Assembly (NCBI RefSeq): GCF_900129195.1
Contig: NZ_FQUY01000015.1
Span: forward strand, 1-64,000
From: Desulforamulus putei DSM 12395
Lineage (GTDB): Bacteria; Bacillota; Desulfotomaculia; Desulfotomaculales; Desulfotomaculaceae
Length of the DNA: 64,000 nucleotides
Direction: 5' to 3'
Shown here: in pieces, positions 25,306 through 35,530 of the stretch
Layout: each line of letters starts with the position of its first letter
How positions within the stretch are numbered: the stretch's first letter is position 1
Notes under the pieces: generated by a model
What the model was told of the DNA's origin: nothing
What the model saw: only the letters and a program-made list of their open reading frames with translations
Databases searched by the model: none
Translations under genes and position numbers: made by a program

Positions 25306-26202
25306 ATGTATATAATAATAGATCATTTTATTGATTATTTAAAATTTCAGAAAAATTTTTCAGACCGCACGGTGGAAGCCTACCAGAAGGATTTATTTGA
25401 CGGGTTGGACTTTTTTTCTTCCGCCCTTGCCCTTCCGGTGGAACAGATCCAGCCCTCTGCCCTTGACAGTAAGCTGATGCGAAGCTATCTGGCCCATTTG
25501 CAGCAAAGAAAACTTAGCAGGGCCACTGTGGCCAGGAGACTGGCCTCATGGCGGTCTTTTTTCAAGTTTTTATACAATGACAGGTTGATTAAAGCCAATC
25601 CCATGGTAAAGATGTCCAATCCCAAGCGGGAAAAACGGCTGCCCAAATTCTTATACCAGGAAGAGGCGAAACAACTTGTGGAGGCCCCGGATGCTACCCC
25701 CCTAGGTTGCCGGGACAGGGCCTTGCTGGAGTTCCTCTATGCCACAGGAATCCGGGTATCTGAGCTGGTTTCACTGGATTTGCATGACCTTGAATTGAGC
25801 CGTGGTTACGTGAGGGTGCTGGGCAAGGGGGCCAAAGAACGAATGGTACCGCTGCATGACCGGGCGGTGGCGGCGCTGGACTATTATTTACGACACGTAA
25901 GACCCGGCCTGGTGAAACAGGATTGCCCCGCGGTATTCGTCAATTATAAGGGTACCCGACTCAGTGACCGGGGCGTTCGCAAAATTATCGATAAATATTG
26001 CCATATAGCGGGGCTGAAAAATAACATCAGTCCCCACGCCATCCGGCATTCTTTTGCCACACACCTGCTGGATAACGGTGCGGACTTGCGCAGCGTCCAG
26101 GAATTGTTGGGCCATGTTTCATTATCCACCACCCAGATTTATACACACGTTACCAAGCAAAAGCTAAAGAGGGTTTATAAGATGAACCACCCGAGGGCGT
26201 AG
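25306..26202 (+). CDS. xerC: Tyrosine recombinase XerC
   Basis: Resolves chromosome dimers at dif with a partner recombinase. N-terminal SAM-like core-binding domain (about 1-90), then the catalytic domain with ATGIRVSELVSL (Arg), HAIRHSFATHLL (His-x-x-Arg), LGHVSLSTTQIYTHV (His and the nucleophilic Tyr). The order topA-trmFO-xerC-hslVU-codY supports XerC (CodV in Bacillus) rather than a mobile integrase. ATG 25306 gives the usual ~298 residues; no strong SD is visible. AT-rich sequence before it contains a weak TTGCAA/TATATT promoter. Confidence 0.93.
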   Translation: MYIIIDHFIDYLKFQKNFSDRTVEAYQKDLFDGLDFFSSALALPVEQIQPSALDSKLMRSYLAHLQQRKLSRATVARRLASWRSFFKFLYNDRLIKANPMVKMSNPKREKRLPKFLYQEEAKQLVEAPDATPLGCRDRALLEFLYATGIRVSELVSLDLHDLELSRGYVRVLGKGAKERMVPLHDRAVAALDYYLRHVRPGLVKQDCPAVFVNYKGTRLSDRGVRKIIDKYCHIAGLKNNISPHAIRHSFATHLLDNGADLRSVQELLGHVSLSTTQIYTHVTKQKLKRVYKMNHPRA

Positions 26203-26225
26203 TTTAGTTAGAGGAAGGGATGTTT

Positions 26226-26756
26226 ATGTTCCATGCGACAACCATTGTTGCGGTGAAAAAAGGAACCAAAGTGGCCGTTGCCGGTGACGGGCAGGTAACC
26301 TTTGGTCAGAATACAATTATGAAACACACTGCCCGTAAGGTCAGGCGGCTGCACCAGGGTCAAGTGGTGGCCGGGTTTGCCGGTTCCGTGGCAGATGCAT
26401 TTACCTTGTTTGAAAAATTTGAAGGCAAGCTGGAAGAATATCACGGCAATCTAATGAGGGCTGCTGTGGAATTGGCCAAAGATTGGCGAACTGACAAGTA
26501 CCTGCGGACCCTGGAAGCCATGCTGATTGTAGCAAACAAAGAACACTTGCTGGTTTTGTCCGGCAACGGCGAAGTTATTGAACCCGATGAAGGAGTCACA
26601 GCCATCGGTTCCGGAGGTCCCTATGCGCTGGCGGCTGCCAGGGCTTTGCTCAAACACACCGACCTGTCGCCCAAAGAGGTAGCCCGGGAAGCCCTTAGTT
26701 TAGCGGCAGATATTTGTGTTTACACTAATAAAAATATTCTGGTGGAGGAAATTTGA
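26226..26756 (+). CDS. hslV: ATP-dependent protease subunit HslV (ClpQ)
   Basis: Proteasome-beta-like peptidase that forms dodecamers with HslU. The N terminus [10 protein letters not shown] places the catalytic N-terminal Thr after processing. The core motif [19 protein letters not shown] and [16 protein letters not shown]-like segment are typical. ATG 26226 is preferred, 7 bases after GAGGAAGG; an in-frame ATG at 26220 is too close to it. About 176 residues. Confidence 0.96.
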   Translation: MFHATTIVAVKKGTKVAVAGDGQVTFGQNTIMKHTARKVRRLHQGQVVAGFAGSVADAFTLFEKFEGKLEEYHGNLMRAAVELAKDWRTDKYLRTLEAMLIVANKEHLLVLSGNGEVIEPDEGVTAIGSGGPYALAAARALLKHTDLSPKEVAREALSLAADICVYTNKNILVEEI

Positions 26757-26782
26757 AATTAAGATTTAAAGGAGTGGAGCCG

Positions 26783-28183
26783 ATGGAGGCCCTGACACCC
26801 CGGGAAATTGTAGCCGAACTGGATAAATATATTGTTGGACAAGAAAAGGCCAAAAAAGCAGTGGCTGTTGCTTTGCGAAACAGGTACCGCCGCAGCAAGC
26901 TGCCGGAAGATTTGATTGACGAAGTGGTTCCTAAAAATATATTAATGATTGGTCCCACCGGTGTAGGGAAGACGGAAATTGCACGCCGGTTGGCCAAACT
27001 GGTCAAGGCGCCTTTTGTTAAGGTTGAGGCAACCAAGTTTACCGAAGTGGGTTATGTGGGACGCGATGTTGAGTCCATGGTGAGGGACTTGGTGGAAACC
27101 TCCATCCGTATGATGAAACAGGAAAAGATGGAGGAGGTTGAGGAAAGGGCCAGGCGTATGGCCGATGAGCGAATTGTGGAACTTCTGGCCCCTCTGCCCG
27201 GCCGGCCGGTACAAACCAAAAATCCCTTTGAAATGTTGTTTGGCGGGATGCAAGACAACCAGGAAGACAACAAGGCCTGGGAGCAGCAACATAGCAGGAT
27301 TAAATTCGAAAGGGAAACCTTAAGGGAAAAGCTGGCCCGGGGTGAGTTGGAAAACGAGTTGCTGGAAATCGAGGTAGAAGATCATCACCTGCCCATGCTG
27401 GAGGTCTTCAGCAACAGCGGTGTGGAAGAAATGGGCGTCAACATGCAAGACGTTTTGGGAAGCATCTTCCCAAGAAAAAAACGCAAACGCAAAGTCACGG
27501 TCAAGGAAGCCCGCAAGATCCTTACCCAGCAGGAAGCCCAGAAACTAATCGATATGGATGAATTGACCACCCAGGCAGTGAAACGGGCTGAGGAACACGG
27601 GATCATTTTCCTGGACGAAATCGATAAGATTGCCACCCGGGAGGGCACACATGCAGGCGCTGACGTTTCCCGGGGCGGGGTGCAAAGGGATATTTTGCCC
27701 ATCGTGGAAGGTTCTACGGTGATGACAAAATATGGCCCGGTCAAGACCGACCACATACTTTTTATTGCCGCCGGCGCTTTTCATATTGCTAAACCTTCTG
27801 ATTTAATTCCCGAACTACAGGGGCGTTTTCCCATCCGTGTGGAGCTGGAAAGCCTGAGCAGAAGCGATTTTGAACAAATATTAACAGAACCCCGGAATTC
27901 TCTTATTAAACAGTATACGGAACTATTGTTAACCGAAGGTGTTAAGATAGAATTTTCAAAAAATTCACTTGTAGAAATTGCAGATATTGCTTATACTGTA
28001 AATGAACAAAACGAAAACATTGGTGCAAGGCGTCTGCACACCATCCTGGAGAAGTTACTGGAAGACATTTCTTTTGAGGCTCCCGAACTCAAAGGACAGT
28101 CCCTCACTATTGACAGTGAATATGTTCGTGAGAAGTTAAAGGACGTCGTAGCAAACCGTGATCTCAGTCGTTATATTCTTTAA
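26783..28183 (+). CDS. hslU: ATPase subunit HslU (ClpY)
   Basis: AAA+ unfoldase partner of HslV. Walker [16 protein letters not shown], the I-domain insertion (about 110-245), Walker [12 protein letters not shown] and the C-terminal sensor region ending RDLSRYIL that docks in HslV are all present. ATG 26783 follows AAAGGAG with 8-base spacing; the frame is open from 26753, overlapping the hslV stop. About 466 residues. Confidence 0.97.
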   Translation: MEALTPREIVAELDKYIVGQEKAKKAVAVALRNRYRRSKLPEDLIDEVVPKNILMIGPTGVGKTEIARRLAKLVKAPFVKVEATKFTEVGYVGRDVESMVRDLVETSIRMMKQEKMEEVEERARRMADERIVELLAPLPGRPVQTKNPFEMLFGGMQDNQEDNKAWEQQHSRIKFERETLREKLARGELENELLEIEVEDHHLPMLEVFSNSGVEEMGVNMQDVLGSIFPRKKRKRKVTVKEARKILTQQEAQKLIDMDELTTQAVKRAEEHGIIFLDEIDKIATREGTHAGADVSRGGVQRDILPIVEGSTVMTKYGPVKTDHILFIAAGAFHIAKPSDLIPELQGRFPIRVELESLSRSDFEQILTEPRNSLIKQYTELLLTEGVKIEFSKNSLVEIADIAYTVNEQNENIGARRLHTILEKLLEDISFEAPELKGQSLTIDSEYVREKLKDVVANRDLSRYIL

Positions 28184-28207
28184 TCAAAGCAGGGGAGAGT
28201 GACAGAA

Positions 28208-28993
28208 TTGAGAAGCCTATTGGAAAGAACTCGCACAATTAATAAGCTATTGCAGAAATCTGCAGGATACCCGGTTGACTTTGGTGAGATCGCAGAAGTG
28301 CTGTCCGATAATATCGAATGCAACTGCTACATCATCGATCGCCGTGGACGTGCCCTGGGTTACAAATTTATGCCGCATTTTTCCTGCGACATCATGAAAG
28401 ACATTGTGGAGGGTTCCAAGCGTTTCCCGGAAGAGTACAATGAAAGTCTGTTAAACATTAACGAGACCCACGCCAACTTCTGCCAGACCTATGATGCATG
28501 CGTTTTCTTTGATGAAGAGAAATGCAAGGGGCAAAACAAAGTAACCACGGTGGTTCCCATTGTGGGCGCCGGTTCTCGTCTGGGTACCCTGGTTCTGGCC
28601 AAGTTTAACCAGAGCTTTACCGACGAAGATTTGATCCTGGCCGAGTATGGTGCCACCGTTGTGGCCATGGAAATCCTCCGGGCCAGGGCAGGCCGTATGG
28701 AAGAAGAAGCCCGTAAAAAAGCGGCTGTACAGATCGCCCTGGGAACCTTGTCCTACTCTGAACTGGATGCCGTGCAGCACATATTCGAGCAGCTGGAAGG
28801 GGACGAAGGCGTTCTGGTGGCCAGTAAAATCGCTGACCGTGTCGGCATTACCCGCTCCGTTATCGTAAACGCCCTGCGCAAGTTTGAGAGCGCCGGCGTC
28901 ATCGAATCCAAGTCCCTGGGTATGAAAGGCACCTACATCAGGGTGCTGAATGACAGACTTTTGGAAGAACTGCAAAGACTCAAGCACAACTAG
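28208..28993 (+). CDS. codY: GTP-sensing global repressor CodY
   Basis: Responds to GTP and branched-chain amino acids to repress starvation genes in Firmicutes. N-terminal GAF domain (about 1-155) with [13 protein letters not shown], and C-terminal winged helix [24 protein letters not shown] recognising DNA. TTG 28208 gives the standard start; GTG 28199 would add three residues. About 261 residues. It ends the hslVU operon at a strong terminator. Confidence 0.96.
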   Translation: MRSLLERTRTINKLLQKSAGYPVDFGEIAEVLSDNIECNCYIIDRRGRALGYKFMPHFSCDIMKDIVEGSKRFPEEYNESLLNINETHANFCQTYDACVFFDEEKCKGQNKVTTVVPIVGAGSRLGTLVLAKFNQSFTDEDLILAEYGATVVAMEILRARAGRMEEEARKKAAVQIALGTLSYSELDAVQHIFEQLEGDEGVLVASKIADRVGITRSVIVNALRKFESAGVIESKSLGMKGTYIRVLNDRLLEELQRLKHN

Positions 28994-29001
28994 GAAAGCC
29001 G

Positions 29002-29032
29002 AAAAACCTACAGCGCAAGCTGTAGGTTTTTT
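29002..29032 (+). terminator. Terminator of the hslVU-codY operon
   Basis: AAAAACCTACAGC (29002-29014), loop GCAA, GCTGTAGGTTTTT (29019-29031) and a further T. Confidence 0.92.
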
Positions 29033-29045
29033 AATGAATAACTCA

Positions 29046-29194
29046 GGTACCAGGCACTTAACATATTATCATATTATGAAAATTGGTTGTTGACTAAATC
29101 AATATTTGAAAGGCCGTTGGCTATTGGCCATTAGCCTTTGGCCCAAAAGCAAAACAAAAGAAAAAGCCAATAGCCCACAAGGGTACCTGGTACC
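29046..29194. repeat. Intergenic element bounded by GGTACCAGG / CCTGGTACC
   Basis: GGTACCAGG (29046-29054) is mirrored by CCTGGTACC (29186-29194). Between them lies a near-palindrome GGCTATTGGCCATTAGCC (29119-29136) and AGCCAATAGCC (29165-29175), related to the repeat at 38861. A further G/C-rich GGCCGATGGC/GGCCGACGGC duplication follows at about 29217-29242. No coding potential is seen in 29033-29276. Confidence 0.5.
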
Positions 29195-29276
29195 GTTTTG
29201 TTAGCTTATTGTAATAGGCCGATGGCTGACGGCCGACGGCCTGACATAAAAGAAATGCAGAATAAGCATCTAGCAC

Positions 29277-29305
29277 TTGCGCCACATGATGTATTGTGCT
29301 AAAAT
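29277..29305 (+). promoter_or_regulatory. rpsB promoter
   Basis: TTGCGC (29277-29282) and TAAAAT (29300-29305) with a 17-base spacer. The resulting leader of about 115 bases before rpsB is long enough for ribosomal protein feedback control, though no known S2 site is recognised. Confidence 0.65.
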
Positions 29306-29428
29306 ATCCCTTGGTGTTAATTACACACGTTGTCGGATTCGTGCAAGGTTGCCTTATCTTTAAAGGTCTTGCCGGAGATGAGGGTAACGGAGGACTAAAA
29401 ACATGGTAGGGAGGAGGTGTAACTAGCT

Positions 29429-30127
29429 ATGGCAGTTATCTCCATGAAACAGTTACTGGAAGCAGGCGTTCATTTTGGACACCAGACCCGTCGCTGGAAC
29501 CCCAAAATGGCTCCCTATATCTTCACTGATCGCAACGGTATCTATATTATTGACCTTCAGAAAACCGTTAAGAAAGTGGAAGAGGCCTATGAGTTTGTAA
29601 AGCAGCTGGCTGCTGAAGGCGGTACCCTTTTGTTTGTCGGTACCAAAAAGCAAGCTCAGGAAGCCGTTAAGGAAGAAGCCGAACGTTGTGGGATGTTTTA
29701 TGTAAATCAGCGCTGGCTGGGTGGTATGTTAACCAACTTCCAAACCATCCGTCATCGTATTGATAGATTACATGAACTGGAGCGCATGGAAGAGGACGGC
29801 ACCTTTGAAGTTCTGCCTAAGAAGGAAGTTGCCCGGCTTCTGCATGAAAAAGAGAAACTGGATAAATTCCTTGGTGGAATTAAGAATATGCGCCGTCTGC
29901 CCGGGGCTCTGTTCGTAATTGATCCCCGGAAGGAACGCATCGCAGTGGCAGAAGCTCGCAAGCTCGGCATTCCCATTGTAGCCATTGTTGATACAAACTG
30001 CGATCCTGATGAGGTTGATTACGTAATTCCCGGTAACGATGACGCTATTCGGGCAGTAAAACTGCTTACCGCCAAGATTGCTGATGCTGTTTTGGAAGGT
30101 AAACAGGGTGAACAAGTCGCAGAGTAG
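29429..30127 (+). CDS. rpsB: 30S ribosomal protein S2
   Basis: Small-subunit protein needed for S1 and mRNA recruitment. The start [27 protein letters not shown] and the [30 protein letters not shown] region (split here for reading: [15 protein letters not shown]) are universal S2 features. ATG 29429 is preceded by AGGGAGGAGGTG. 232 residues. It begins the conserved rpsB-tsf-pyrH-frr set. Confidence 0.98.
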   Translation: MAVISMKQLLEAGVHFGHQTRRWNPKMAPYIFTDRNGIYIIDLQKTVKKVEEAYEFVKQLAAEGGTLLFVGTKKQAQEAVKEEAERCGMFYVNQRWLGGMLTNFQTIRHRIDRLHELERMEEDGTFEVLPKKEVARLLHEKEKLDKFLGGIKNMRRLPGALFVIDPRKERIAVAEARKLGIPIVAIVDTNCDPDEVDYVIPGNDDAIRAVKLLTAKIADAVLEGKQGEQVAE

Positions 30128-30133
30128 AGTGTT

Positions 30134-30177
30134 AGGTAGAGGGCGTCTGCAAACACGGGGGGCCCCTACCTTTTTTT
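30134..30177 (+). terminator. Terminator or attenuator between rpsB and tsf
   Basis: AGGTAGAGGGC (30134-30144) pairs with GCCCCTACCT (30162-30171) with one bulged base, then a run of T. It would limit tsf read-through. Confidence 0.75.
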
Positions 30178-30228
30178 ATACTTTCATTTAAGATTAACAT
30201 TTTATGGATGAAAGTATAAGCAAATAAA

Positions 30229-30292
30229 GGCTTGTGCCATGCGCAAGCCAAGTTTTTCCAAATGATTGTCAGGCAAAGATTATGGTTATAAT
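30229..30292 (+). promoter_or_regulatory. Second hairpin and candidate tsf promoter
   Basis: GGCTTGTGC (30229-30237) pairs with GCGCAAGCC (30241-30249), followed by AAGTTTTT, another terminator-like hairpin. It is followed by TTGTCA (30266-30271) and TATAAT (30287-30292), 15 bases apart: short but with perfect -10. This suggests tsf has its own promoter. Confidence 0.5.
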
Positions 30293-30373
30293 ACCACAAG
30301 GTTAATGGGTGCCTTATGCTGTCTTCCATATAATTTATCTAATCTGAGCGTAGAATAAAGGAGGATTTTGATC

Positions 30374-31027
30374 ATGGCAGAGATTTCTGCAAGCATGGTT
30401 AAAGAGTTAAGAGAGCGTACCGGGGCCGGTATGATGGACTGCAAAAAAGCCCTGGCTGAAGTGGGCGGTGATATGGAAAAAGCCATTGAGTTCCTGCGTG
30501 AAAAGGGACTGGCAGCTGCCGCCAAGAAAGCCGGCAGAATTGCTGCTGAAGGTATTGTAGAAGCTTACATACATGGTGGCGGCCGTATCGGTGTTTTGGT
30601 AGAAATTAACTGTGAGACCGACTTCGTAGCCAAAAACGAAGATTTCCGCGCGTTGGCCAAGGATATCGCCATGCAGATTGCCGCTGCCAAACCAGAGTAT
30701 GTGCGCCGTGAGGAAGTTCCGGCCGAAGTTATTGAAAAAGAACGTGAAATTTTACGGGCTCAGGCATTAAATGAAGGCAAACCCGAAAAAATTGTTGAAA
30801 AAATGGTTGAAGGGCGCATTGAGAAGTACTACAAAGAAGTATGCCTGCTTGAACAACCCTTTATTAAGGACAGCGATAAGACCGTACAGCAGGTTGTTAA
30901 CGAAGCCATTGCCAAGATCGGCGAAAAGATTGATGTTCGTCGTTTTACCCGTTATGAAATGGGCGAGGGTCTGCAAAAGCGCCAGGATGACTTTGCCGCT
31001 GAAGTAGCAGCACAAATTAAGGGCTAA
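30374..31027 (+). CDS. tsf: Elongation factor Ts
   Basis: Guanine nucleotide exchange factor for EF-Tu. The N-terminal UBA-like domain [19 protein letters not shown] and signature [18 protein letters not shown] are textbook, and the core has [14 protein letters not shown] 30374, nine bases after AGGAGG, is chosen over TTG 30368. About 217 residues, a short EF-Ts with one full core repeat, as in several Firmicutes. Confidence 0.97.
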   Translation: MAEISASMVKELRERTGAGMMDCKKALAEVGGDMEKAIEFLREKGLAAAAKKAGRIAAEGIVEAYIHGGGRIGVLVEINCETDFVAKNEDFRALAKDIAMQIAAAKPEYVRREEVPAEVIEKEREILRAQALNEGKPEKIVEKMVEGRIEKYYKEVCLLEQPFIKDSDKTVQQVVNEAIAKIGEKIDVRRFTRYEMGEGLQKRQDDFAAEVAAQIKG

Positions 31028-31071
31028 ACACTTTTCATCCGAGACTTAAAGGATTTTTTAAAAGATTGTAG

Positions 31072-32380
<1,309 letters not shown>

Positions 32381-32596
32381 ATGATACCTGATGTACTGGG
32401 TTACAGGCTAAACGATGCAGTTTCCCTGCTGAAAAATTCGGGCTATAAGGTAACAGTTGTCATCACCGATCCGCCCGGGGGAAGCCCCGGCGGACCTGAG
32501 CGAGTGGTGAGATTGGAAGCAAAGGGCTCTGATGAAGTGGTGTTAACGGTGGCATGTGAGGAGAAGGGGAAAGGAGGTATACACAATGGCCTATAA
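32381..32596 (+). CDS. Free-standing single PASTA-domain protein
   Basis: The 71-residue product starts directly after the frr stop codon. Its body, MIPDVLGYRLNDAVSLLKN then GYKVTVVITDPP and RVVRLEAKGSDEVVLTVA, has the PDVxGx..A...L...G pattern of PASTA domains, which usually bind peptidoglycan outside the cell as repeats on kinases or penicillin-binding proteins. Here there is no signal peptide or membrane helix, so it should be cytoplasmic. The start has no clear SD and would rely on coupling to frr. It overlaps the ferredoxin start by 11 bases. Function unknown. Confidence 0.75.
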   Translation: MIPDVLGYRLNDAVSLLKNSGYKVTVVITDPPGGSPGGPERVVRLEAKGSDEVVLTVACEEKGKGGIHNGL

Positions 32597-32750
32597 AATC
32601 ACTGACGAGTGTATGGCCTGCGGCACCTGCTTGGAATCTTGTCCCAACAATGCCATTGAGGAGGGCGACATCTTTAAAATCACCATGGCATGCGAGAATT
32701 GCGGGACATGCGTGGATATCTGCCCTACCGGAGCCATTATTGAAGAGTAA
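32586..32750 (+). CDS. 2[4Fe-4S] ferredoxin
   Basis: A 54-residue clostridial-type ferredoxin for low-potential electron transfer. Two binding motifs, CMACGTCLESCP and CENCGTCVDICP, give eight Cys for two cubane clusters. ATG 32586 follows AAAGGAGGT. It is embedded between frr and uppS, an uncommon place, and overlaps the PASTA mini-gene. Possible partners nearby are IspG (a [4Fe-4S] enzyme needing ferredoxin-level electrons) downstream in the same run; that link is inference. Confidence 0.93.
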   Translation: MAYKITDECMACGTCLESCPNNAIEEGDIFKITMACENCGTCVDICPTGAIIEE

Positions 32751-32757
32751 TGCGGTA

Positions 32758-32784
32758 AACCCCCTTCAGATCCGGAAGGGGGTT
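32758..32784 (+). terminator. Hairpin after ferredoxin
   Basis: AACCCCCTTC (32758-32767) pairs with GAAGGGGGTT (32775-32784). No T-tract, so partial terminator or processing site at best. Confidence 0.55.
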
Positions 32785-32807
32785 GCTTATATTGGAGGCT
32801 TATTGTG

Positions 32808-33596
32808 ATGTTAAAAAGGATAACCGGTCTGTTCAACAGACAAAAGGTTACGGAGGACGAGAACAAACTTCTGCAATCCATAGACCGGAACAGGCTTCCT
32901 AATCATATTGCCATCATCATGGACGGGAACGGTCGCTGGGCCCAGCGGAGGGGAATGCCCAGGTCCCTGGGGCACCGGGCCGGGGTGGAATCTTTGCGCA
33001 GCATTGTTCAATTATGTTCCGAGTTAGGCATTAAAGTGTTAACCTGTTATGCCTTTTCCACCGAGAATTGGAAACGCCCACAGGAAGAAGTATCTTTTTT
33101 AATGAATTTACTGGTGGAGTACCTGGATAAAGAATTAGAGGAACTGCACAGCAACGGTGTAAAAATAAATGCCATCGGCCGCCTGGCAGAACTGCCTCAA
33201 CCGGCCCGGGAGGCGCTGGACAGGGCCTTTCGTAAGACTGAAAACAACTCAGGATTGCTTTTGAACCTGGCGCTCAATTACGGAGGCCGCAGGGAAATTA
33301 CTGACGCTGTTGTTAAGATCGCCCGACTGGTAAAAGATAACAGGCTTGAAATAAACGAAATCAACGAAAGCCTTATCAAAGAGCATCTTTATACGGCGGG
33401 AATGCCGGACCCCGACTTGCTGGTGAGACCTTCCGGTGATTTCAGGATCAGCAATTTTCTCCTGTGGCAACTTGCCTATACAGAATTTTGGCTATCTGAT
33501 GTGATGTGGCCTGATTTTAAAAGAATTCATCTGTTACAAGCCATTCTGGAGTTTCAATGTCGAGAACGACGCTTTGGAGGATTAATCAAAAAGTAG
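32808..33596 (+). CDS. uppS: Undecaprenyl diphosphate synthase
   Basis: Cis-prenyltransferase making the C55 lipid carrier for peptidoglycan. The catalytic region HIAIIMDGNGRWAQRRG contains the metal-binding Asp. CYAFSTENWKRP and LLVRPSGDFRISNFLLWQLAYTE (shown as RPSGDFRISNF) are also diagnostic. ATG 32808 is nine bases after TTGGAGG; GTG 32805 is a close alternative. About 262 residues. Confidence 0.97.
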   Translation: MLKRITGLFNRQKVTEDENKLLQSIDRNRLPNHIAIIMDGNGRWAQRRGMPRSLGHRAGVESLRSIVQLCSELGIKVLTCYAFSTENWKRPQEEVSFLMNLLVEYLDKELEELHSNGVKINAIGRLAELPQPAREALDRAFRKTENNSGLLLNLALNYGGRREITDAVVKIARLVKDNRLEINEINESLIKEHLYTAGMPDPDLLVRPSGDFRISNFLLWQLAYTEFWLSDVMWPDFKRIHLLQAILEFQCRERRFGGLIKK

Positions 33597-33600
33597 GTTG

Positions 33601-34395
33601 GTGGACAAATTGCTGCACTTGCGAGTGCTTAGCGCGATTGTAGGAATACCGGTAGCCATTCTTGCCGCATGGCATGGTGGCTGGGTACTCTGGCTTTTAA
33701 CCTTTGTCATATTTATTTTTGCCTCATTGGAGATAACTGCCATTCTCAAAGGTTTGGGGCTGCAACCTGCCGGTTGGATGATCCAAATCGGTGGGTTAAT
33801 CACCTTTGCCTGCGCATACCTATATAATGATGAAATCATCGGCCCTGTGGTTGTCTTTTTAGTGATTGCCAATCTTTTAATGTTGGCCTTTCTATATCCA
33901 AGTACCACGCCGGTGGATATGTTCGGTAATTTGGGTGCTGTCTTATATTTAAGCAACCTGGTTTTCCTTTGCCTGACCCGGGAGTTAACAACCGGTTTTA
34001 TATGGTTGATTCTGTTACTAACGACCACCTGGGCCAGCGATACCTTTGCCTATTTTGTGGGGCGGGCCTTCGGCAGGCATAAACTGGCGCCGGTTCTCAG
34101 CCCGAAGAAAACCGTTGAAGGGGCAGCGGGAGGGCTCCTCAGTTCTGCACTGGTCTCCTATATTTTTGTTCAGTTTGTTCCTTCCCTGCCGCTACTGCCG
34201 GTTTTACTATTGGGAGTGCTGATCGGAATTGCCTCTTTACTGGGGGACCTGGTTGAATCGGCATTAAAAAGGCAGGCCGGCATTAAGGATTCCGGACATA
34301 TTATACCCGGCCACGGGGGTGTGCTGGACCGGTTTGACAGCCTGCTGTTTACGGCCCCTGTGGTATACTACTCTGTTAAACTGTTTATAATTTGA
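33601..34395 (+). CDS. cdsA: Phosphatidate cytidylyltransferase
   Basis: Integral membrane enzyme making CDP-diacylglycerol for phospholipid synthesis. The CDS signature SALKRQAGIKDSGHIIPGHG with GGVLDRFDS is intact near the C terminus, after about seven to eight membrane helices. The start is uncertain: GTG 33601 or TTG 33598, both within a TAGGTTGGTGG context. About 264 residues. Confidence 0.95.
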   Translation: MDKLLHLRVLSAIVGIPVAILAAWHGGWVLWLLTFVIFIFASLEITAILKGLGLQPAGWMIQIGGLITFACAYLYNDEIIGPVVVFLVIANLLMLAFLYPSTTPVDMFGNLGAVLYLSNLVFLCLTRELTTGFIWLILLLTTTWASDTFAYFVGRAFGRHKLAPVLSPKKTVEGAAGGLLSSALVSYIFVQFVPSLPLLPVLLLGVLIGIASLLGDLVESALKRQAGIKDSGHIIPGHGGVLDRFDSLLFTAPVVYYSVKLFII

Positions 34396-34421
34396 GTATA
34401 AATGGCATAGAGGTGAGAAGT

Positions 34422-35510
34422 TTGCCATCTTGGCTAAAGACCGCCCTGAATTATGTGTTGGCGGGTCTACTTCTTTTAGTAGCTTTCTTTATCATTGATA
34501 AAATTTCACAGTACGTTATCAGAGGTTTTTCCTTTGTTGTGCCGCTGATTACTCCTTTTATTATTGCCGTTTTCATCAGCTTTTTGCTGGAACCAATGGT
34601 AAGTGTTCTGCAGAATAAAGCCCGCCTGTCCAGAGGACCGGCAGTGGCGCTATCCATGCTGTCCTTATTTTCTTTTTTGGGGACCATTATTACCCTTTTG
34701 CTGCTGAGGTTAATTACGGAACTCATTCATTTATCCAAAACGATTCCTTACATAATGCTTGACATCCAAAACTGGGTTGAAATATCTTTACCTAAATTTC
34801 ACCGACTTTATGGTGAACTGCCGCCGGGCATTACGGATTACATCCAACAGTCTTTCGGGTCCGTTGCACAAACCCTGCAGAATTTCTTAAGCATTACGTT
34901 AAACTCTCTGTTAAATACATTTTCAGCCGTTCCAGGTATTATTACTTTAATCATTGTCAGTTTCCTGGCCACCTATTTTATCAGCAAAGACAGGCGGCGG
35001 TTAGCAAGGCAATGGATCCGGACCCTGCCGGCCCCCTATGGCGAACAGAGCCTGCATGTTATAAAAGAGGTTGTTGGGGCCTTTATTTCCTACTTAAAGG
35101 CCCAGGGAATTCTGGTAAGCATCAGCACGCTCATCAGTATTACCGGGTTATACATTATTGGCGCGGAATATGCCCTGACCATGGGCCTTCTGATCGGTTT
35201 TTTTGACATTATTCCCGTCCTGGGGCCGGGCACAGTCATTTTGCCCTGGGTAGGCTGGTCCTTTGTCTCCGGAGATACTGCCTTCGGTATAAAACTCCTT
35301 GTTTTATACCTGGTGGTTCTGGTGTCCAGGCAGCTATTGGAAACCAAGGTGGTTGCCACCAACCTGGGACTTCATCCTCTGGCCACGCTGGTTGCTTTGT
35401 TTGTTGGCTTCAAAGTACTGGGCTTTGTTGGCATGATTGCGGGTCCTATTTTGTTAATTGCAGTTCAAGCAGTGATCAAAGCAGGAATTCCCACTCCAAG
35501 GGTGAAATAA
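34422..35510 (+). CDS. AI-2E family membrane protein
   Basis: Member of the AI-2 exporter/YtvI superfamily: about seven to eight membrane helices, with the N-terminal FVVPLITPFIIAVFISFLLEP and the C-terminal GFFDIIPVLGPGTVILPWV signature, then GLHPLATLVALFVGFKVLG. Roles in the family range from signal export to Na+/H+ antiport. TTG 34422 follows AGAGGTGA; an in-frame TTG at 34392 overlaps the cdsA stop without its own SD. It interrupts the usual cdsA-dxr adjacency. Confidence 0.85.
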   Translation: MPSWLKTALNYVLAGLLLLVAFFIIDKISQYVIRGFSFVVPLITPFIIAVFISFLLEPMVSVLQNKARLSRGPAVALSMLSLFSFLGTIITLLLLRLITELIHLSKTIPYIMLDIQNWVEISLPKFHRLYGELPPGITDYIQQSFGSVAQTLQNFLSITLNSLLNTFSAVPGIITLIIVSFLATYFISKDRRRLARQWIRTLPAPYGEQSLHVIKEVVGAFISYLKAQGILVSISTLISITGLYIIGAEYALTMGLLIGFFDIIPVLGPGTVILPWVGWSFVSGDTAFGIKLLVLYLVVLVSRQLLETKVVATNLGLHPLATLVALFVGFKVLGFVGMIAGPILLIAVQAVIKAGIPTPRVK

Positions 35511-35530
35511 AATAACTGAGGTGCCAAACA

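Noticed and set aside
25306-26202. Mobile-element integrase
   Set aside because: The conserved order trmFO-xerC-hslVU-codY and the absence of attachment-site repeats point to the chromosomal XerC.
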